NCBI GenBank assembly: GCA_017399185.1
Contig: JAFQEA010000008.1
Location: 62,001-126,000 of the forward strand
DNA from: Clostridia bacterium
GTDB taxonomy: Bacteria; Bacillota; Clostridia; Christensenellales; Borkfalkiaceae
Direction of reading: 5' to 3'
DNA length: 64,000 nucleotides
The position numbers were made by a program, and so were the translations under genes. The notes under the pieces were generated by a model, which saw only the letters and a program-made list of their open reading frames with translations, searched no databases and had not been told where the DNA came from. Below are positions 48,278 to 56,875 of this stretch, piece by piece (within the stretch, counting starts at the first letter, position 1; every line of letters starts with the position of its first letter).

Positions 48278-48556
48278 AGTTCCCCCAATAAAATCTGTAA
48301 AAAACATTTTACTATAAAAACGCAGATTTGGCAAGTCTTTTTACAATTTTTTTATCCATAAACCCGTTTTTTGCCCTATAAATGGATAAATTTTAAGCGG
48401 AATTAGTCGAAACAAAACGCCGCGCCGCTTATCGCCATTAGCATAAAACCGCAAAAAACGCGGCTAAAATACCTTTACGGCAACCCGATTTGGTGTAAGT
48501 TTACTAAAAATTAACAAAAATTAATGGTTGTGGGCGGTTAAAGTGGGTTAAAACAG
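48278..48556. other. divergent intergenic region
   Basis: About 280 bases between the MDR-family gene and the rpmE promoter. AT-rich, with no recognised gene or structured RNA; a CCCTATAAATGG at 48374 only weakly recalls the dispersed repeat. Confidence 0.4.
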
Positions 48557-48585
48557 TTGACTTTGGTTATTTATTATAATATAAT
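48557..48585 (+). promoter_or_regulatory. rpmE promoter
   Basis: TTGACT-N17-TATAAT. A short hairpin (GCATCG-ggttct-CGATGT, 48594-48611) lies in the leader and could serve L31 feedback. Confidence 0.75.
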
Positions 48586-48635
48586 AATTGACGGCATCGG
48601 GTTCTCGATGTAACAATTTTGCGAGGTGCAAAGCT

Positions 48636-48839
48636 ATGAAGGAAAAAATTCATCCTAACTATAAGTTAGTTAAGGTGCAATGCGCTTGCGGTGAAAGTTT
48701 TATGACAGGTAGCACTAAAAACGTTGACGTTATCAAGGTTGACATTTGCTCAAAGTGCCATCCATTCTTTACCGGCAAGCAAAAACTCGTTGATACGGGT
48801 GGCCGTGTAGATAAATTCAAAAAAAGATACGGTATTTAG
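48636..48839 (+). CDS. rpmE: 50S ribosomal protein L31
   Basis: A 67-residue zinc-binding (C+) L31: [22 protein letters not shown] with CxC, then [30 protein letters not shown]. Only three or four Cys ligands are visible, as in normal C+ forms. RBS GAGGTG lies eight bases upstream of the ATG. It heads the rpmE / DUF1385-prmC / prfA order found in many Clostridia. Confidence 0.95.
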   Translation: MKEKIHPNYKLVKVQCACGESFMTGSTKNVDVIKVDICSKCHPFFTGKQKLVDTGGRVDKFKKRYGI

Positions 48840-48941
48840 TAAACATTGGCAGTCCGATTATTCTGGGGCTGCTTTTTGTTTTAATTTTTCGTGGGCGGGA
48901 TAAACTTTTCGCCTACTTTTGTGATACAAAAAAGGTATATT

Positions 48942-50735
48942 ATGGGAAAACTTAAAAAAACAAACAGAACTTCTATCGGCGGTCAAGCCGTTTTAGAAGG
49001 CGTAATGATGCGCGGCAGCACTTCAATGGCGACTTCTGTTCGCGATGAAGACGGTAATATCCGCGTGGAAACCGAAAGAATTAAATCGGCAAAGGAAAAG
49101 CCGCTTATTTTAAGACTGCCAATAATAAGGGGCGTTGTTAACTTTGTGTCTTCAATGACCATGGGCAGCAAAATTTTGATGCGCTCTGCTGAAGTTTATG
49201 GCGAGCAAGAGCCTTCAAAGTTTGAAAAATGGCTTTCAAAGACCTTTAAGATTGACCTTATGAACGTCGTTATGGGCTTAAGCCTTATTTTGGGTTTAGC
49301 GCTTGCGATTGGTCTTTTTATGTGGTTGCCACAGTTTTTAACGGGGCTTTTAGCACCGCTTATCAATATTGAAAAGACAAGCATTTGGTTTAACCTTATC
49401 GAAGGTCTTGTCAAAATGCTTGTTTTCGTGTGCTATATTTTGCTTACAAGTCTATTAAAGGATATCAAGCGCACTTTTATGTACCACGGTGCAGAGCATA
49501 AAACCATATCGTGCTATGAATGCGGTTTAGAGCTCACCGTTGAAAACGTTAAAAAATGCTCACGCATACACGACAGGTGCGGCACGACCTTTATGTTTTT
49601 GGTCATGTTCATAAGCATAATCGTTTTCTCCCTTGTCAACGGTATCTTCCAGCACTACGATATTCAGGTTGAAAAAATCTGGCGCGTTTTGTTAAAGATT
49701 GGCTTATTGCCCTTTGTTGCGGGTATTTCTTACGAAATTTTAAAGCTTTTATCAAAGACTGACAGCGTGCTTGTTTTACCTATCAAATGGCCGGGTATGC
49801 TTTTGCAAAGGATAACCACCAAAGAGCCTGACGACGGGATGATTGAAGTTGCAATCAATTCCTTTAAAACCGTTTTGGAAATGGATGCCGACCCGACTAT
49901 CGAGCCGCAAAAGTTTGTAACGGCTATGCCTTGCGACAAGCTTTTAGCTGAAGTTGAAAAGACATTAAAAGACGCAGGTATTGAAGATAAAAGCGACAGC
50001 GAGTGGATTGTTGCAATCGCTTCTTCTAAAAAGCGTAGTGAAGTCGTTGAGCTTAAGAAGAATCTTTCCCCATCTATCGTTGAACGCGCACTTGACTGGG
50101 CTAAAAAGCGTGCCCAGGGCGAGCCGCTTTGGTACGTAATCGGGGATACAGAGTTTTACGGCTATAAAATCAAGGTTGACAGCCGCGTGCTTATCCCGCG
50201 CCCCGAAACCGAAGAGCTTGTACTAAATGCTAAAAAGCAGATAACAGGTGAGCATAGGGTGCTTGATATGTGCACGGGTAGCGGCGCAATAGCAATCGCT
50301 ATAAAGCTTGAAACGGGTGCAACGGTTGACGCTGCAGATATATCTGAAGACGCCTTGGAAGTCGCTAAAGAAAACGCAAAATTAAACGGCGCGGATATCA
50401 ATTTTATCCATAGCGACCTATTTGAAAATATCGACGGCGTTTACGATTTTATCCTATCAAATCCGCCGTACATTAAAACCGAAGACATTAAAAATCTTCA
50501 GCCCGAAGTCAAGCGTGAGCCTATTTTGGCGCTCGACGGCGGAAGCGACGGTTTGGCCGTTTACAGGCTTATAGCCCAACATTTTGATAAATATTTAGCC
50601 CCAAACGGCACAATGTATTTAGAATGTGGGCAAGGTCAGGCACAGGATATTTGCAATCTTTTTGCAAGCTATAAAACACAAATTATTAACGATTTAAACG
50701 GCGTTGACAGAATCGTCGTTATCCAAAAGCAATAA
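48942..50735 (+). CDS. prmC: fusion of DUF1385 membrane protein and PrmC methyltransferase
   Basis: A 597-residue single frame. Residues 1 to about 315 are a DUF1385/YqhQ-type membrane protein (SIGGQAVLEGVMMRG start, HGAEHKTISCYE with conserved His and Glu, four helices). Residues from about 330 are PrmC/HemK: an N-terminal helical domain, then RVLDMCTGSGAIAIAIK (SAM loop) and LSNPPYIKTED (NPPY active site). PrmC methylates the GGQ glutamine of release factors; prfA follows 24 bases on. In most Clostridia these are two adjacent genes. The start is the ATG behind AAAAGGTATATT. Confidence 0.9.
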   Translation: MGKLKKTNRTSIGGQAVLEGVMMRGSTSMATSVRDEDGNIRVETERIKSAKEKPLILRLPIIRGVVNFVSSMTMGSKILMRSAEVYGEQEPSKFEKWLSKTFKIDLMNVVMGLSLILGLALAIGLFMWLPQFLTGLLAPLINIEKTSIWFNLIEGLVKMLVFVCYILLTSLLKDIKRTFMYHGAEHKTISCYECGLELTVENVKKCSRIHDRCGTTFMFLVMFISIIVFSLVNGIFQHYDIQVEKIWRVLLKIGLLPFVAGISYEILKLLSKTDSVLVLPIKWPGMLLQRITTKEPDDGMIEVAINSFKTVLEMDADPTIEPQKFVTAMPCDKLLAEVEKTLKDAGIEDKSDSEWIVAIASSKKRSEVVELKKNLSPSIVERALDWAKKRAQGEPLWYVIGDTEFYGYKIKVDSRVLIPRPETEELVLNAKKQITGEHRVLDMCTGSGAIAIAIKLETGATVDAADISEDALEVAKENAKLNGADINFIHSDLFENIDGVYDFILSNPPYIKTEDIKNLQPEVKREPILALDGGSDGLAVYRLIAQHFDKYLAPNGTMYLECGQGQAQDICNLFASYKTQIINDLNGVDRIVVIQKQ

Positions 50736-50759
50736 AAGGTCAATTAATTTAAAGATATT

Positions 50760-51833
50760 ATGATTTCAAAATTACAAGGTATTTTAGAAAGATATGAAAA
50801 GCTAACCGAGCTTGTTTCCGACCCAGCCGTTTTGGCGCGCATGGACGAGTGGCGTAAGTACACCAAGGAACGTGCCGATATGGAAGAAACGGTTGAAAAG
50901 TTCAAGGAATACAAAAAGATTGAACAGGACAAATTGGGCGCGGAAGAGCTTTATAAGGTTGAAACAGACCCCGTTATGAAGGAAATGCTTGAAGAAGAAA
51001 TTTACGACTGCAAGCGCAGAATGGAAGGGGTTGTTGAAGAATTGAAAATCCTGCTTATCCCAAAGGACCCGAACGACGATAAGAACGTTATTTTGGAAAT
51101 CCGTGCAGGTGCCGGTGGCGAAGAAGCCGCACTTTTCGCGTACGAGCTTTATAGAATGTACGTCAAGTATGCCGAAAGAAACCGCTGGCGCGCGGAAGAA
51201 ATCGATTCAAATACCACAGAGCTTGGCGGTATAAAGGAAGTTACCTTCTCGGTAAGCGGCAAGGGCGTATATTCAAAGCTTAAGTTTGAAAGCGGCGTTC
51301 ACAGGGTTCAGCGCGTACCCGAAACCGAATCACAAGGCAGGGTACACACTTCAACTGCAACCGTTGCGGTTTTACCGGAGCCTGAAGACGTTGACGTTCA
51401 GATTGAAGAAAAGGACTTAATCATTGAAACCTGCCGTTCATCGGGTGCAGGCGGTCAGCACATTAATAAGACCGAATCCTGTATCCGCATGGTGCATATC
51501 CCAACGGGTATCGTCGTTAACTGTCAGGATGAGCGTTCACAAACCAAGAATCGCGAAAAGGCTATGAAGGTTATGAAGAGCCGTGTATTCGATTATTACA
51601 ACACAAAGTACCAAAACGAATATTCTGAAAACCGCCGTGCCCAGGTTGGTACGGGCGACCGTTCTGAAAGAATAAGGACTTATAACTTCCCGCAAGGCAG
51701 GGTAAGCGACCACCGTATCAATAAAACCATGTATAACCTGGATGAGTTCATTATGGGCTATATTGACGAAATGACAGAAGCTTTACAGATTGCCGACCGC
51801 GAAGCAAAGCTTTCAGGTGAAAATAACGACTAA
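50760..51833 (+). CDS. prfA: peptide chain release factor 1
   Basis: A 357-residue RF1 that terminates translation at UAA and UAG. The catalytic loop is RSSGAGGQHINKTES, and the stop-codon-recognition region is HRVQRVPETESQGRVHTSTATV. Full length. It sits directly after prmC, whose product methylates the GGQ glutamine, the usual functional pair. The start codon lacks a strong RBS, which suggests coupling to the upstream frame. Confidence 0.96.
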   Translation: MISKLQGILERYEKLTELVSDPAVLARMDEWRKYTKERADMEETVEKFKEYKKIEQDKLGAEELYKVETDPVMKEMLEEEIYDCKRRMEGVVEELKILLIPKDPNDDKNVILEIRAGAGGEEAALFAYELYRMYVKYAERNRWRAEEIDSNTTELGGIKEVTFSVSGKGVYSKLKFESGVHRVQRVPETESQGRVHTSTATVAVLPEPEDVDVQIEEKDLIIETCRSSGAGGQHINKTESCIRMVHIPTGIVVNCQDERSQTKNREKAMKVMKSRVFDYYNTKYQNEYSENRRAQVGTGDRSERIRTYNFPQGRVSDHRINKTMYNLDEFIMGYIDEMTEALQIADREAKLSGENND

Positions 51834-51840
51834 TTTTTTC

Positions 51841-51866
51841 AAAAATCCGCCTATAAGCCGATTAAT
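51841..51866 (+). repeat. dispersed CTATARG repeat, copy 11
   Basis: AATCCGCCTATAAGCCGATT followed by AATCG and Ts, seven bases past the prfA stop. Contains the exact core. Confidence 0.75.
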
Positions 51867-51965
51867 CGTGTTTTTTTGATATAAATATCAATGGCGAACG
51901 CCATTATAATCGGTATAATTTATTATCTTTTTTGTTGGTTTTTTGTACAAAAACCGCTGATTATT

Positions 51966-53153
51966 ATGAAATTTTCAAAGCTATCGGAAAGCGTTTTTGA
52001 ATCCTTAACGCTATCAATATCTGCAAAAGCAAAGCAGCTTAAGGCTGAAGGCAAAAGCGTAATAGCCTTTACCGCAGGCGAGCCCGATTTTGACACGCCC
52101 GATTTTGTCAAGCAAAGCGCAATACGTGCGATTGAAGCAGGCTATACCAAATACACGCCGACGGTTGGTATTTTGGAATTGCGTGAAGCAATCTGCAAAA
52201 AGCTTAAAAGGGATAACGGATTAACCTACGGCGTTGACGAAGTTATCGTTTCAACGGGTGCAAAAACGAGCATTTATCACGTACTACTTGCTATTTTGGA
52301 CCAGGGAGACGAAGTCATTTTAGGTGCGCCATACTGGCTTACCTATCCCGAACAAATCACGATTGCCCGCGGCGTTCCCGTGATAGTTGATACCACGGCG
52401 GACGGCTATAAGCTGACCGTTGAAAGGCTTGAAAAGGCGCTTACGCCCAAAACAAAAGCTATTATTATTAACTCGCCGTCAAACCCGACGGGTACTATGT
52501 ATTCGGTTGAGGAGCTTGCAAAAATTGCTGATTTTGCCGTTAAAAACGACCTTTTGGTTGTGTCTGACGAGATTTACGAAAAGCTTTCCTACGGCAAGAA
52601 GCACGTTTCAATAGCTTCTATATCGGAAGAAATCAAAAAACGCACAATCGTTATCAATGGCGTAAGCAAAGCGTATTCTATGACGGGCTGGCGTATAGGC
52701 TATGCGGCGGCAGATAAATCAATCGTTAAAAAGATGGCAACAATGCAAAGCCATATCACAAGCAACGCTTGCACGATATCCCAGTACGCCGCGCTTTCCG
52801 CTATCGACGGTGGTGAGCAGTTCGCTAAAGACGCACGCGCAATCTTTGCCGCAAGACGGCTTTTAATGCTTGAATTTTTCAAGACCTTGGACGGGGTGAC
52901 CTTTCCACAGCCTGACGGCGCGTTCTATATGTTCTTGAACGTTTCAAAATACTATGGCGCGACCTACAAGGGCAAAAAGATTGACGGCAGCATGAGCTTT
53001 GCAGACTGTCTTTTAGACCACGGCGTTGCGGTAATCCCCGGGCTTCCGTTTGGAGACGATAACTCCATAAGGCTATCTTACGCCGTGTCAGAGCGCGACA
53101 TTTTGGAAGGCTTTATCCGTATAAAAGACTTTTTATCACAGCTTGAACGCTAA
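51966..53153 (+). CDS. aspC: pyridoxal-phosphate aspartate aminotransferase
   Basis: A 395-residue class I aminotransferase of the Igamma/bacillar aspartate aminotransferase group: AFTAGEPDFDTPDFVKQSAIRAI, NSPSNPTGTMYS, VSDEIYEKLSYG and NGVSKAYSMTGWRIGY (PLP lysine). It interconverts aspartate/2-oxoglutarate and oxaloacetate/glutamate. The start is placed at MKFSKLSESV; the in-frame upstream extension is hydrophobic and atypical. No clear RBS precedes the ATG. Confidence 0.9.
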   Translation: MKFSKLSESVFESLTLSISAKAKQLKAEGKSVIAFTAGEPDFDTPDFVKQSAIRAIEAGYTKYTPTVGILELREAICKKLKRDNGLTYGVDEVIVSTGAKTSIYHVLLAILDQGDEVILGAPYWLTYPEQITIARGVPVIVDTTADGYKLTVERLEKALTPKTKAIIINSPSNPTGTMYSVEELAKIADFAVKNDLLVVSDEIYEKLSYGKKHVSIASISEEIKKRTIVINGVSKAYSMTGWRIGYAAADKSIVKKMATMQSHITSNACTISQYAALSAIDGGEQFAKDARAIFAARRLLMLEFFKTLDGVTFPQPDGAFYMFLNVSKYYGATYKGKKIDGSMSFADCLLDHGVAVIPGLPFGDDNSIRLSYAVSERDILEGFIRIKDFLSQLER

Positions 53154-53212
53154 AATTTAACCAAATAATGATAAAATAATTTCAAGTTCCGTATAAATTT
53201 TTTAAAAAACCC

Positions 53213-53241
53213 TTGAAATTGTCATTAAAATAGGTTATTAT
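53213..53241 (+). promoter_or_regulatory. promoter of the small P-loop protein gene
   Basis: TTGAAA-N17-TATTAT, about 45 bases upstream of the start codon. Confidence 0.6.
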
Positions 53242-53287
53242 ATAAATATAAATTAATATCAACATAAATTTTCGGAGGAATTTTATC

Positions 53288-53698
53288 ATGATTCAACTTA
53301 TTTGCGGTCCAAAAGGCACAGGCAAAACAAAAATTATTTTAGAAAGACTTAACCAAACAGCAGAGACCGCAAAAGGCGACATCGTTTTTATCACAGATAA
53401 AAGAGTTTCAACCGTAGGCGTCAATTTTAAGGTTCGTTGCATCTGCACGGAAGAATTCGGCGTTAATGAAGTTAACCAATTCACAGGCTTTATCAAAGGC
53501 TTGCTTGCTGGTAACGCTGATATCGAATACCTTTATATCGACGGTATTTGCCGCATTATCGGTAAAGAAAACGACACTTTAGACGCATTTATCGGCGTTA
53601 TTGAATCTTTACAAAAGGAATACGGCTTCAAAGCAGTTTTAACAATCAGCGCAGAAAAGTCAGAGCTTTCTGAAAAATTAGCAGGCTACATTGCATAA
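53288..53698 (+). CDS. small P-loop ATP-binding protein
   Basis: A 136-residue protein with a Walker A GPKGTGKT at residues 7-14, a Walker B-like IEYLYIDG at about 80, and alternating strands and helices of a P-loop fold. There is no helicase or kinase signature. RBS GGAGG. Similar short ATP-binding proteins of unknown role occur in Clostridia. Monocistronic, with a terminator (ACCCAC/GTGGGT, 53705-53723). Confidence 0.75.
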   Translation: MIQLICGPKGTGKTKIILERLNQTAETAKGDIVFITDKRVSTVGVNFKVRCICTEEFGVNEVNQFTGFIKGLLAGNADIEYLYIDGICRIIGKENDTLDAFIGVIESLQKEYGFKAVLTISAEKSELSEKLAGYIA

Positions 53699-53703
53699 TA
53701 AAA

Positions 53704-53724
53704 ACCCACGGCTTTTGTGGGTAA
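53704..53724 (+). terminator. terminator of the small P-loop gene
   Basis: A short stem AACCCAC / GTGGGT with no strong T-run. It is followed at 53746-53780 by TATCATCGC / GCGATGATA, a leader hairpin just before trpS. Confidence 0.45.
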
Positions 53725-53799
53725 ACTAAATAAATTTACTAATGATATCATCGCTAACCCTTTTTTGGCTGGCGATGATAAAAATATTTATAGGTTTTT

Positions 53800-54795
53800 A
53801 TGGAAAGAAAGGTAATGTTTAGCGCCGTTCAGCCAAGCGGTATCCCAACTATTGGCAACTACGTTGGCGCAATTAAAAATTGGGTTCAGTTTCAAGACGA
53901 ATACGATTGTATCTATTCGCTTGCAGATTTACACACCTTAACGGTAAAGCAGGTTCCTGCAGAGCTTCGTGCAAGAAGCTATGAACTGCTTGCCCTTTAT
54001 CTTGCGTGCGGTTTAGACCCTGAAAAGAGCATTATTTTTGCCCAGTCACACGTTCCGCAGCACGCTGAACTTACTTGGGTTTTAAACACTATGACTTACC
54101 CTGGTGAGCTTGCGCGTATGACCCAGTTTAAGGATAAATCTGCCCACCACGCTGAAAATATCAATATGGGGCTTATGGATTATCCTGTGCTTATGGCTTC
54201 GGATATCCTTCTTTACGGGGCGCATTACGTCCCGATTGGTGCCGACCAAAAGCAACACCTTGAAATCACGCGTGACCTTGCAATCAGGTTTAATAACCGT
54301 TACAGCCCGACCTTTGTCGTGCCGGAGCCTTTAATCCCTAAGATGGGAGCAAGGGTTATGAGCTTGCAGGACCCAACTAAAAAGATGTCAAAGTCTGACG
54401 AAAACGTTAACGCGTTTATTTCCATGACCGACAAGCCTGAAGATATTATCCGTAAATTCAAGCGCGCCGTAACCGACAGCGATATGTGTGTTAAATACGA
54501 CGTTGAAAATAAACCGGGCGTATCAAATCTTCTTACAATCTACAGCATTTTCACTGGCAAGACCGTTGAAGAAGCCGAGCGTGAGTTTGAAGGCAAGGGC
54601 TATGGCGAGTTCAAGCAAGCCGTTGGCGAAGCCGTTGTTGAAGTTTTGCGCCCGATTAACGAGAAAAAGGAAGCGCTTTTAAAGGACAAGGCTTACCTTA
54701 ACAAGGTTTTAGCTGATGGTAAGCAAAAGGCTGAATATTTAGCACGCAAAATGCTGAATAAAGTTTACAAAAAGATTGGGTTTATTCAGCTTTAA
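53800..54795 (+). CDS. trpS: tryptophanyl-tRNA synthetase
   Basis: A 331-residue class I synthetase charging tRNA-Trp. The HIGH-equivalent is PTIGNYVGAIKNW after SAVQPSG, KMSKS is in PTKKMSKSDEN, and GADQKQHLEITRDLA is the family block. Full bacterial length. A hairpin (53746-53780) occupies the leader, and the Shine-Dalgarno is weak (AGG), so expression may be controlled post-transcriptionally. Confidence 0.95.
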   Translation: MERKVMFSAVQPSGIPTIGNYVGAIKNWVQFQDEYDCIYSLADLHTLTVKQVPAELRARSYELLALYLACGLDPEKSIIFAQSHVPQHAELTWVLNTMTYPGELARMTQFKDKSAHHAENINMGLMDYPVLMASDILLYGAHYVPIGADQKQHLEITRDLAIRFNNRYSPTFVVPEPLIPKMGARVMSLQDPTKKMSKSDENVNAFISMTDKPEDIIRKFKRAVTDSDMCVKYDVENKPGVSNLLTIYSIFTGKTVEEAEREFEGKGYGEFKQAVGEAVVEVLRPINEKKEALLKDKAYLNKVLADGKQKAEYLARKMLNKVYKKIGFIQL

Positions 54796-54850
54796 TTTAG
54801 TTTATTCAAGCCTTATTATATAAGGTATAACGTTTAGGAAGGTTAAGTGC

Positions 54851-55717
54851 ATGTTTGGTTACGTAAAGCCGGATGACCCATATTTATATAAAAAGGACGA
54901 CGTCTTGTACCGCGCGATGTATTGCGGCTTATGTAAGTCAATCGGCGCAACCTGCGGACAGATGGCAAGATTTTCCTTGACCTATGACGTTGCTTTTTTA
55001 TCTGTTTTTGCACATAATCTTTTAGGGTGCGACGTTGCTATTAAAAAAAGCCATTGCGTTATCCACCCGATAACAAAGCGCCCGATTGCAAAGCGTGACG
55101 GGATTTCTGACGACCTTGCAGCCGTCAACGTTATCTTGGCAAGGCACAAAGTAAACGACGACCGCTTTGATAGCAAGCGTGGGTTTTTTAAGGGCATGCT
55201 GTTTAGGCGCGGATACAAAAAAGCAAAAAAGCGTTTACCTGAAATTGATGAGATTGTTTCATCAAGATACAAACAGCTTTTAGCGCTGGAAAATGCCGAT
55301 AACGGTGTTATAGACCAGGTTTCTGAAGTTTTCAGCTTGATGCTTGCAGAGATTTCCGATCGGGTTTTTAAAGAAAAGGCAACCGTTAATACCTATAAGG
55401 TTTTCTTTTATTTAGGCAAGTGGATATATATTATTGACGCGCTTGACGACTACGATAAGGACGTTAAAAAGGGCGAATACAACCCGCTTGTAAAACGCTT
55501 TAACGCTAAAAATTTAGCCCAGCTTTTATCTGATAACGGGCAGGATATCGACTTTATGCTTAACGATATCTTTATAAATATTAGCGAAAACTTACAGCAA
55601 ATCAAATTTCACTTTAACGGTGATTTGGTTAAAAATATACTACTACGTGGTCTTCCGTCACGCACCAAGCAGGTGATAGAGCACCACTTAAAGCAAGGGA
55701 AAAAACATGTTAAATGA
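54851..55717 (+). CDS. DUF5685-family protein
   Basis: A 288-residue protein beginning MFGYVKPDDPYLYKKDDVLY, with an early YRAMYCGLCKSIG Cys pair and a conserved IYIIDALDDYDKDVKKGEYNPL block. This matches DUF5685, a clostridial family without a known role; the DALDD block recalls isoprenoid-type Asp-rich motifs, though this is only a resemblance. RBS AGGAAGG. It overlaps the next J-domain-like gene by 11 bases, so the pair is co-translated. Confidence 0.8.
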   Translation: MFGYVKPDDPYLYKKDDVLYRAMYCGLCKSIGATCGQMARFSLTYDVAFLSVFAHNLLGCDVAIKKSHCVIHPITKRPIAKRDGISDDLAAVNVILARHKVNDDRFDSKRGFFKGMLFRRGYKKAKKRLPEIDEIVSSRYKQLLALENADNGVIDQVSEVFSLMLAEISDRVFKEKATVNTYKVFFYLGKWIYIIDALDDYDKDVKKGEYNPLVKRFNAKNLAQLLSDNGQDIDFMLNDIFINISENLQQIKFHFNGDLVKNILLRGLPSRTKQVIEHHLKQGKKHVK

Positions 55718-56333
55718 TAGTTATAAAATTTTAGGTGTTGACGAATACGCTACTGATAGAGAAATTTCAGAAGCCTATTTTGCTTTGCGTAAAAAATACC
55801 TTGAAGAACGTTTCGCCGAAGGCGAAAAGGGCAATGAAGCTGCAAAAATGCTTACAAAAATCGATAGCGCGTATGACGAAATCACGCGTTACCGCCGTGA
55901 GCGCAGTGGGGACAGCCAGTCATATAGTCTTTATAAGGAAGTTGACACGGCGCTTAAGTCAAACGACTTGCAAAAGGCGCAATCCCTACTTGACAGCTTT
56001 GATGAAAGAACTGCAGAATGGCATTATCTTCAGTCTGTTGTCTTTTATAAAAAGGATTGGGTTAACGAGTGTAAAAAGCAGCTTGAGATTGCTATGAATC
56101 TTGAGCCGGAAAACACCAAATACAAACAAACCTACGAAAGATTAAACAATAAAATCAACGCTCAAAAAGCAAGCTATAGTCAAGGTCAAAGCGCACAGGG
56201 CAGTAAAAGCGCGCAAGGCCACCCGCAAGGCAACTTTGACGAGCCGCAAATGGGCGGCGATAGCTGCGGTGAGTTCTGTTGCCGTCTTGCAATTTGTAAT
56301 ATTTGTTTGAATTGCTGCTGCAACTGCAGATAA
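55707..56333 (+). CDS. J-domain-like protein with Cys-rich tail
   Basis: A 208-residue protein. The N-terminus SYKILGVDEYATDREISEAYFALRKKYLEER matches helices I-II of a DnaJ domain, but the HPD tripeptide that activates DnaK is missing. A TPR-like middle (TAEWHYLQSVVFYKKDWVNECKKQLEIAMNLEPEN) is followed by a low-complexity Gln/Gly/Ser linker. The last 25 residues hold nine Cys (CGEFCCRLAICNICLNCCC), suggesting a palmitoylation-like, metal-binding or membrane-contact tail. Probably partners with the overlapping DUF5685 protein. Confidence 0.75.
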   Translation: MLNDSYKILGVDEYATDREISEAYFALRKKYLEERFAEGEKGNEAAKMLTKIDSAYDEITRYRRERSGDSQSYSLYKEVDTALKSNDLQKAQSLLDSFDERTAEWHYLQSVVFYKKDWVNECKKQLEIAMNLEPENTKYKQTYERLNNKINAQKASYSQGQSAQGSKSAQGHPQGNFDEPQMGGDSCGEFCCRLAICNICLNCCCNCR

Positions 56334-56352
56334 TTTTTAAGGTAGGTGGGTA

Positions 56353-56868
56353 ATGAAGTTATCCAAAATGATAGCGCTGTCAAGCTTGGTCAGCGCGTTT
56401 TGCGCCGTTTTATTATATCTTGGCGCACTATTTCCAACGTTGAGCTTAAGTTGCATATTTTTAGCAAGCCTTACAATTATGCTTCCGCTTGCAAAAAAAA
56501 GCTACAAAGGCGCGATACTTGCGGTTGTTGCAAGCTCAATTTTGTCATTTTTGCTTGCGGCGTTTTCATTTGAAACGTCATTGCCGTTCATTTTGTTTTT
56601 TGGCTTCCACCCAATAATTAACCGCTTTCAAAAGGATAAAAAGTTAAACAAGTTTTTATTGTTTGCGATAAAGGATATCTGGTGCGTTGGCGCGCTGTTT
56701 GCTTGCTATTTTTTGACCGAAATGTTTGTTACTGAAAATGAATTTTTCCACAAATATATGCCTTACATACTGTCAATTGGCGGCACTTTGTTTTTTATCG
56801 TTTACGACTATATGATGTTTTATTTCCAACGCGCAATCGACAGGGTTGCCGAACGATTAAAACTTTAG
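56353..56868 (+). CDS. small polytopic membrane protein
   Basis: A 171-residue protein with about five hydrophobic helices (SSLVSAFCAVLLYLGALFP, AILAVVASSILSFLLAAFSF, DIWCVGALFACYFLTEMF and others) and a charged C-terminal helix. Topology resembles ECF-type substrate-binding (S) components, but no signature was recognised. It is the third gene of the DUF5685 operon and ends seven bases before rlmD. RBS TAGGTGGG. Confidence 0.7.
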   Translation: MKLSKMIALSSLVSAFCAVLLYLGALFPTLSLSCIFLASLTIMLPLAKKSYKGAILAVVASSILSFLLAAFSFETSLPFILFFGFHPIINRFQKDKKLNKFLLFAIKDIWCVGALFACYFLTEMFVTENEFFHKYMPYILSIGGTLFFIVYDYMMFYFQRAIDRVAERLKL

Positions 56869-56875
56869 GATACCT

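Noticed and set aside
48588..48635. Upstream extension of the L31 frame
   Set aside because: The 16 extra codons lie between the promoter and the GAGGTG Shine-Dalgarno, and L31 proteins begin MK(E/K)xIHP.
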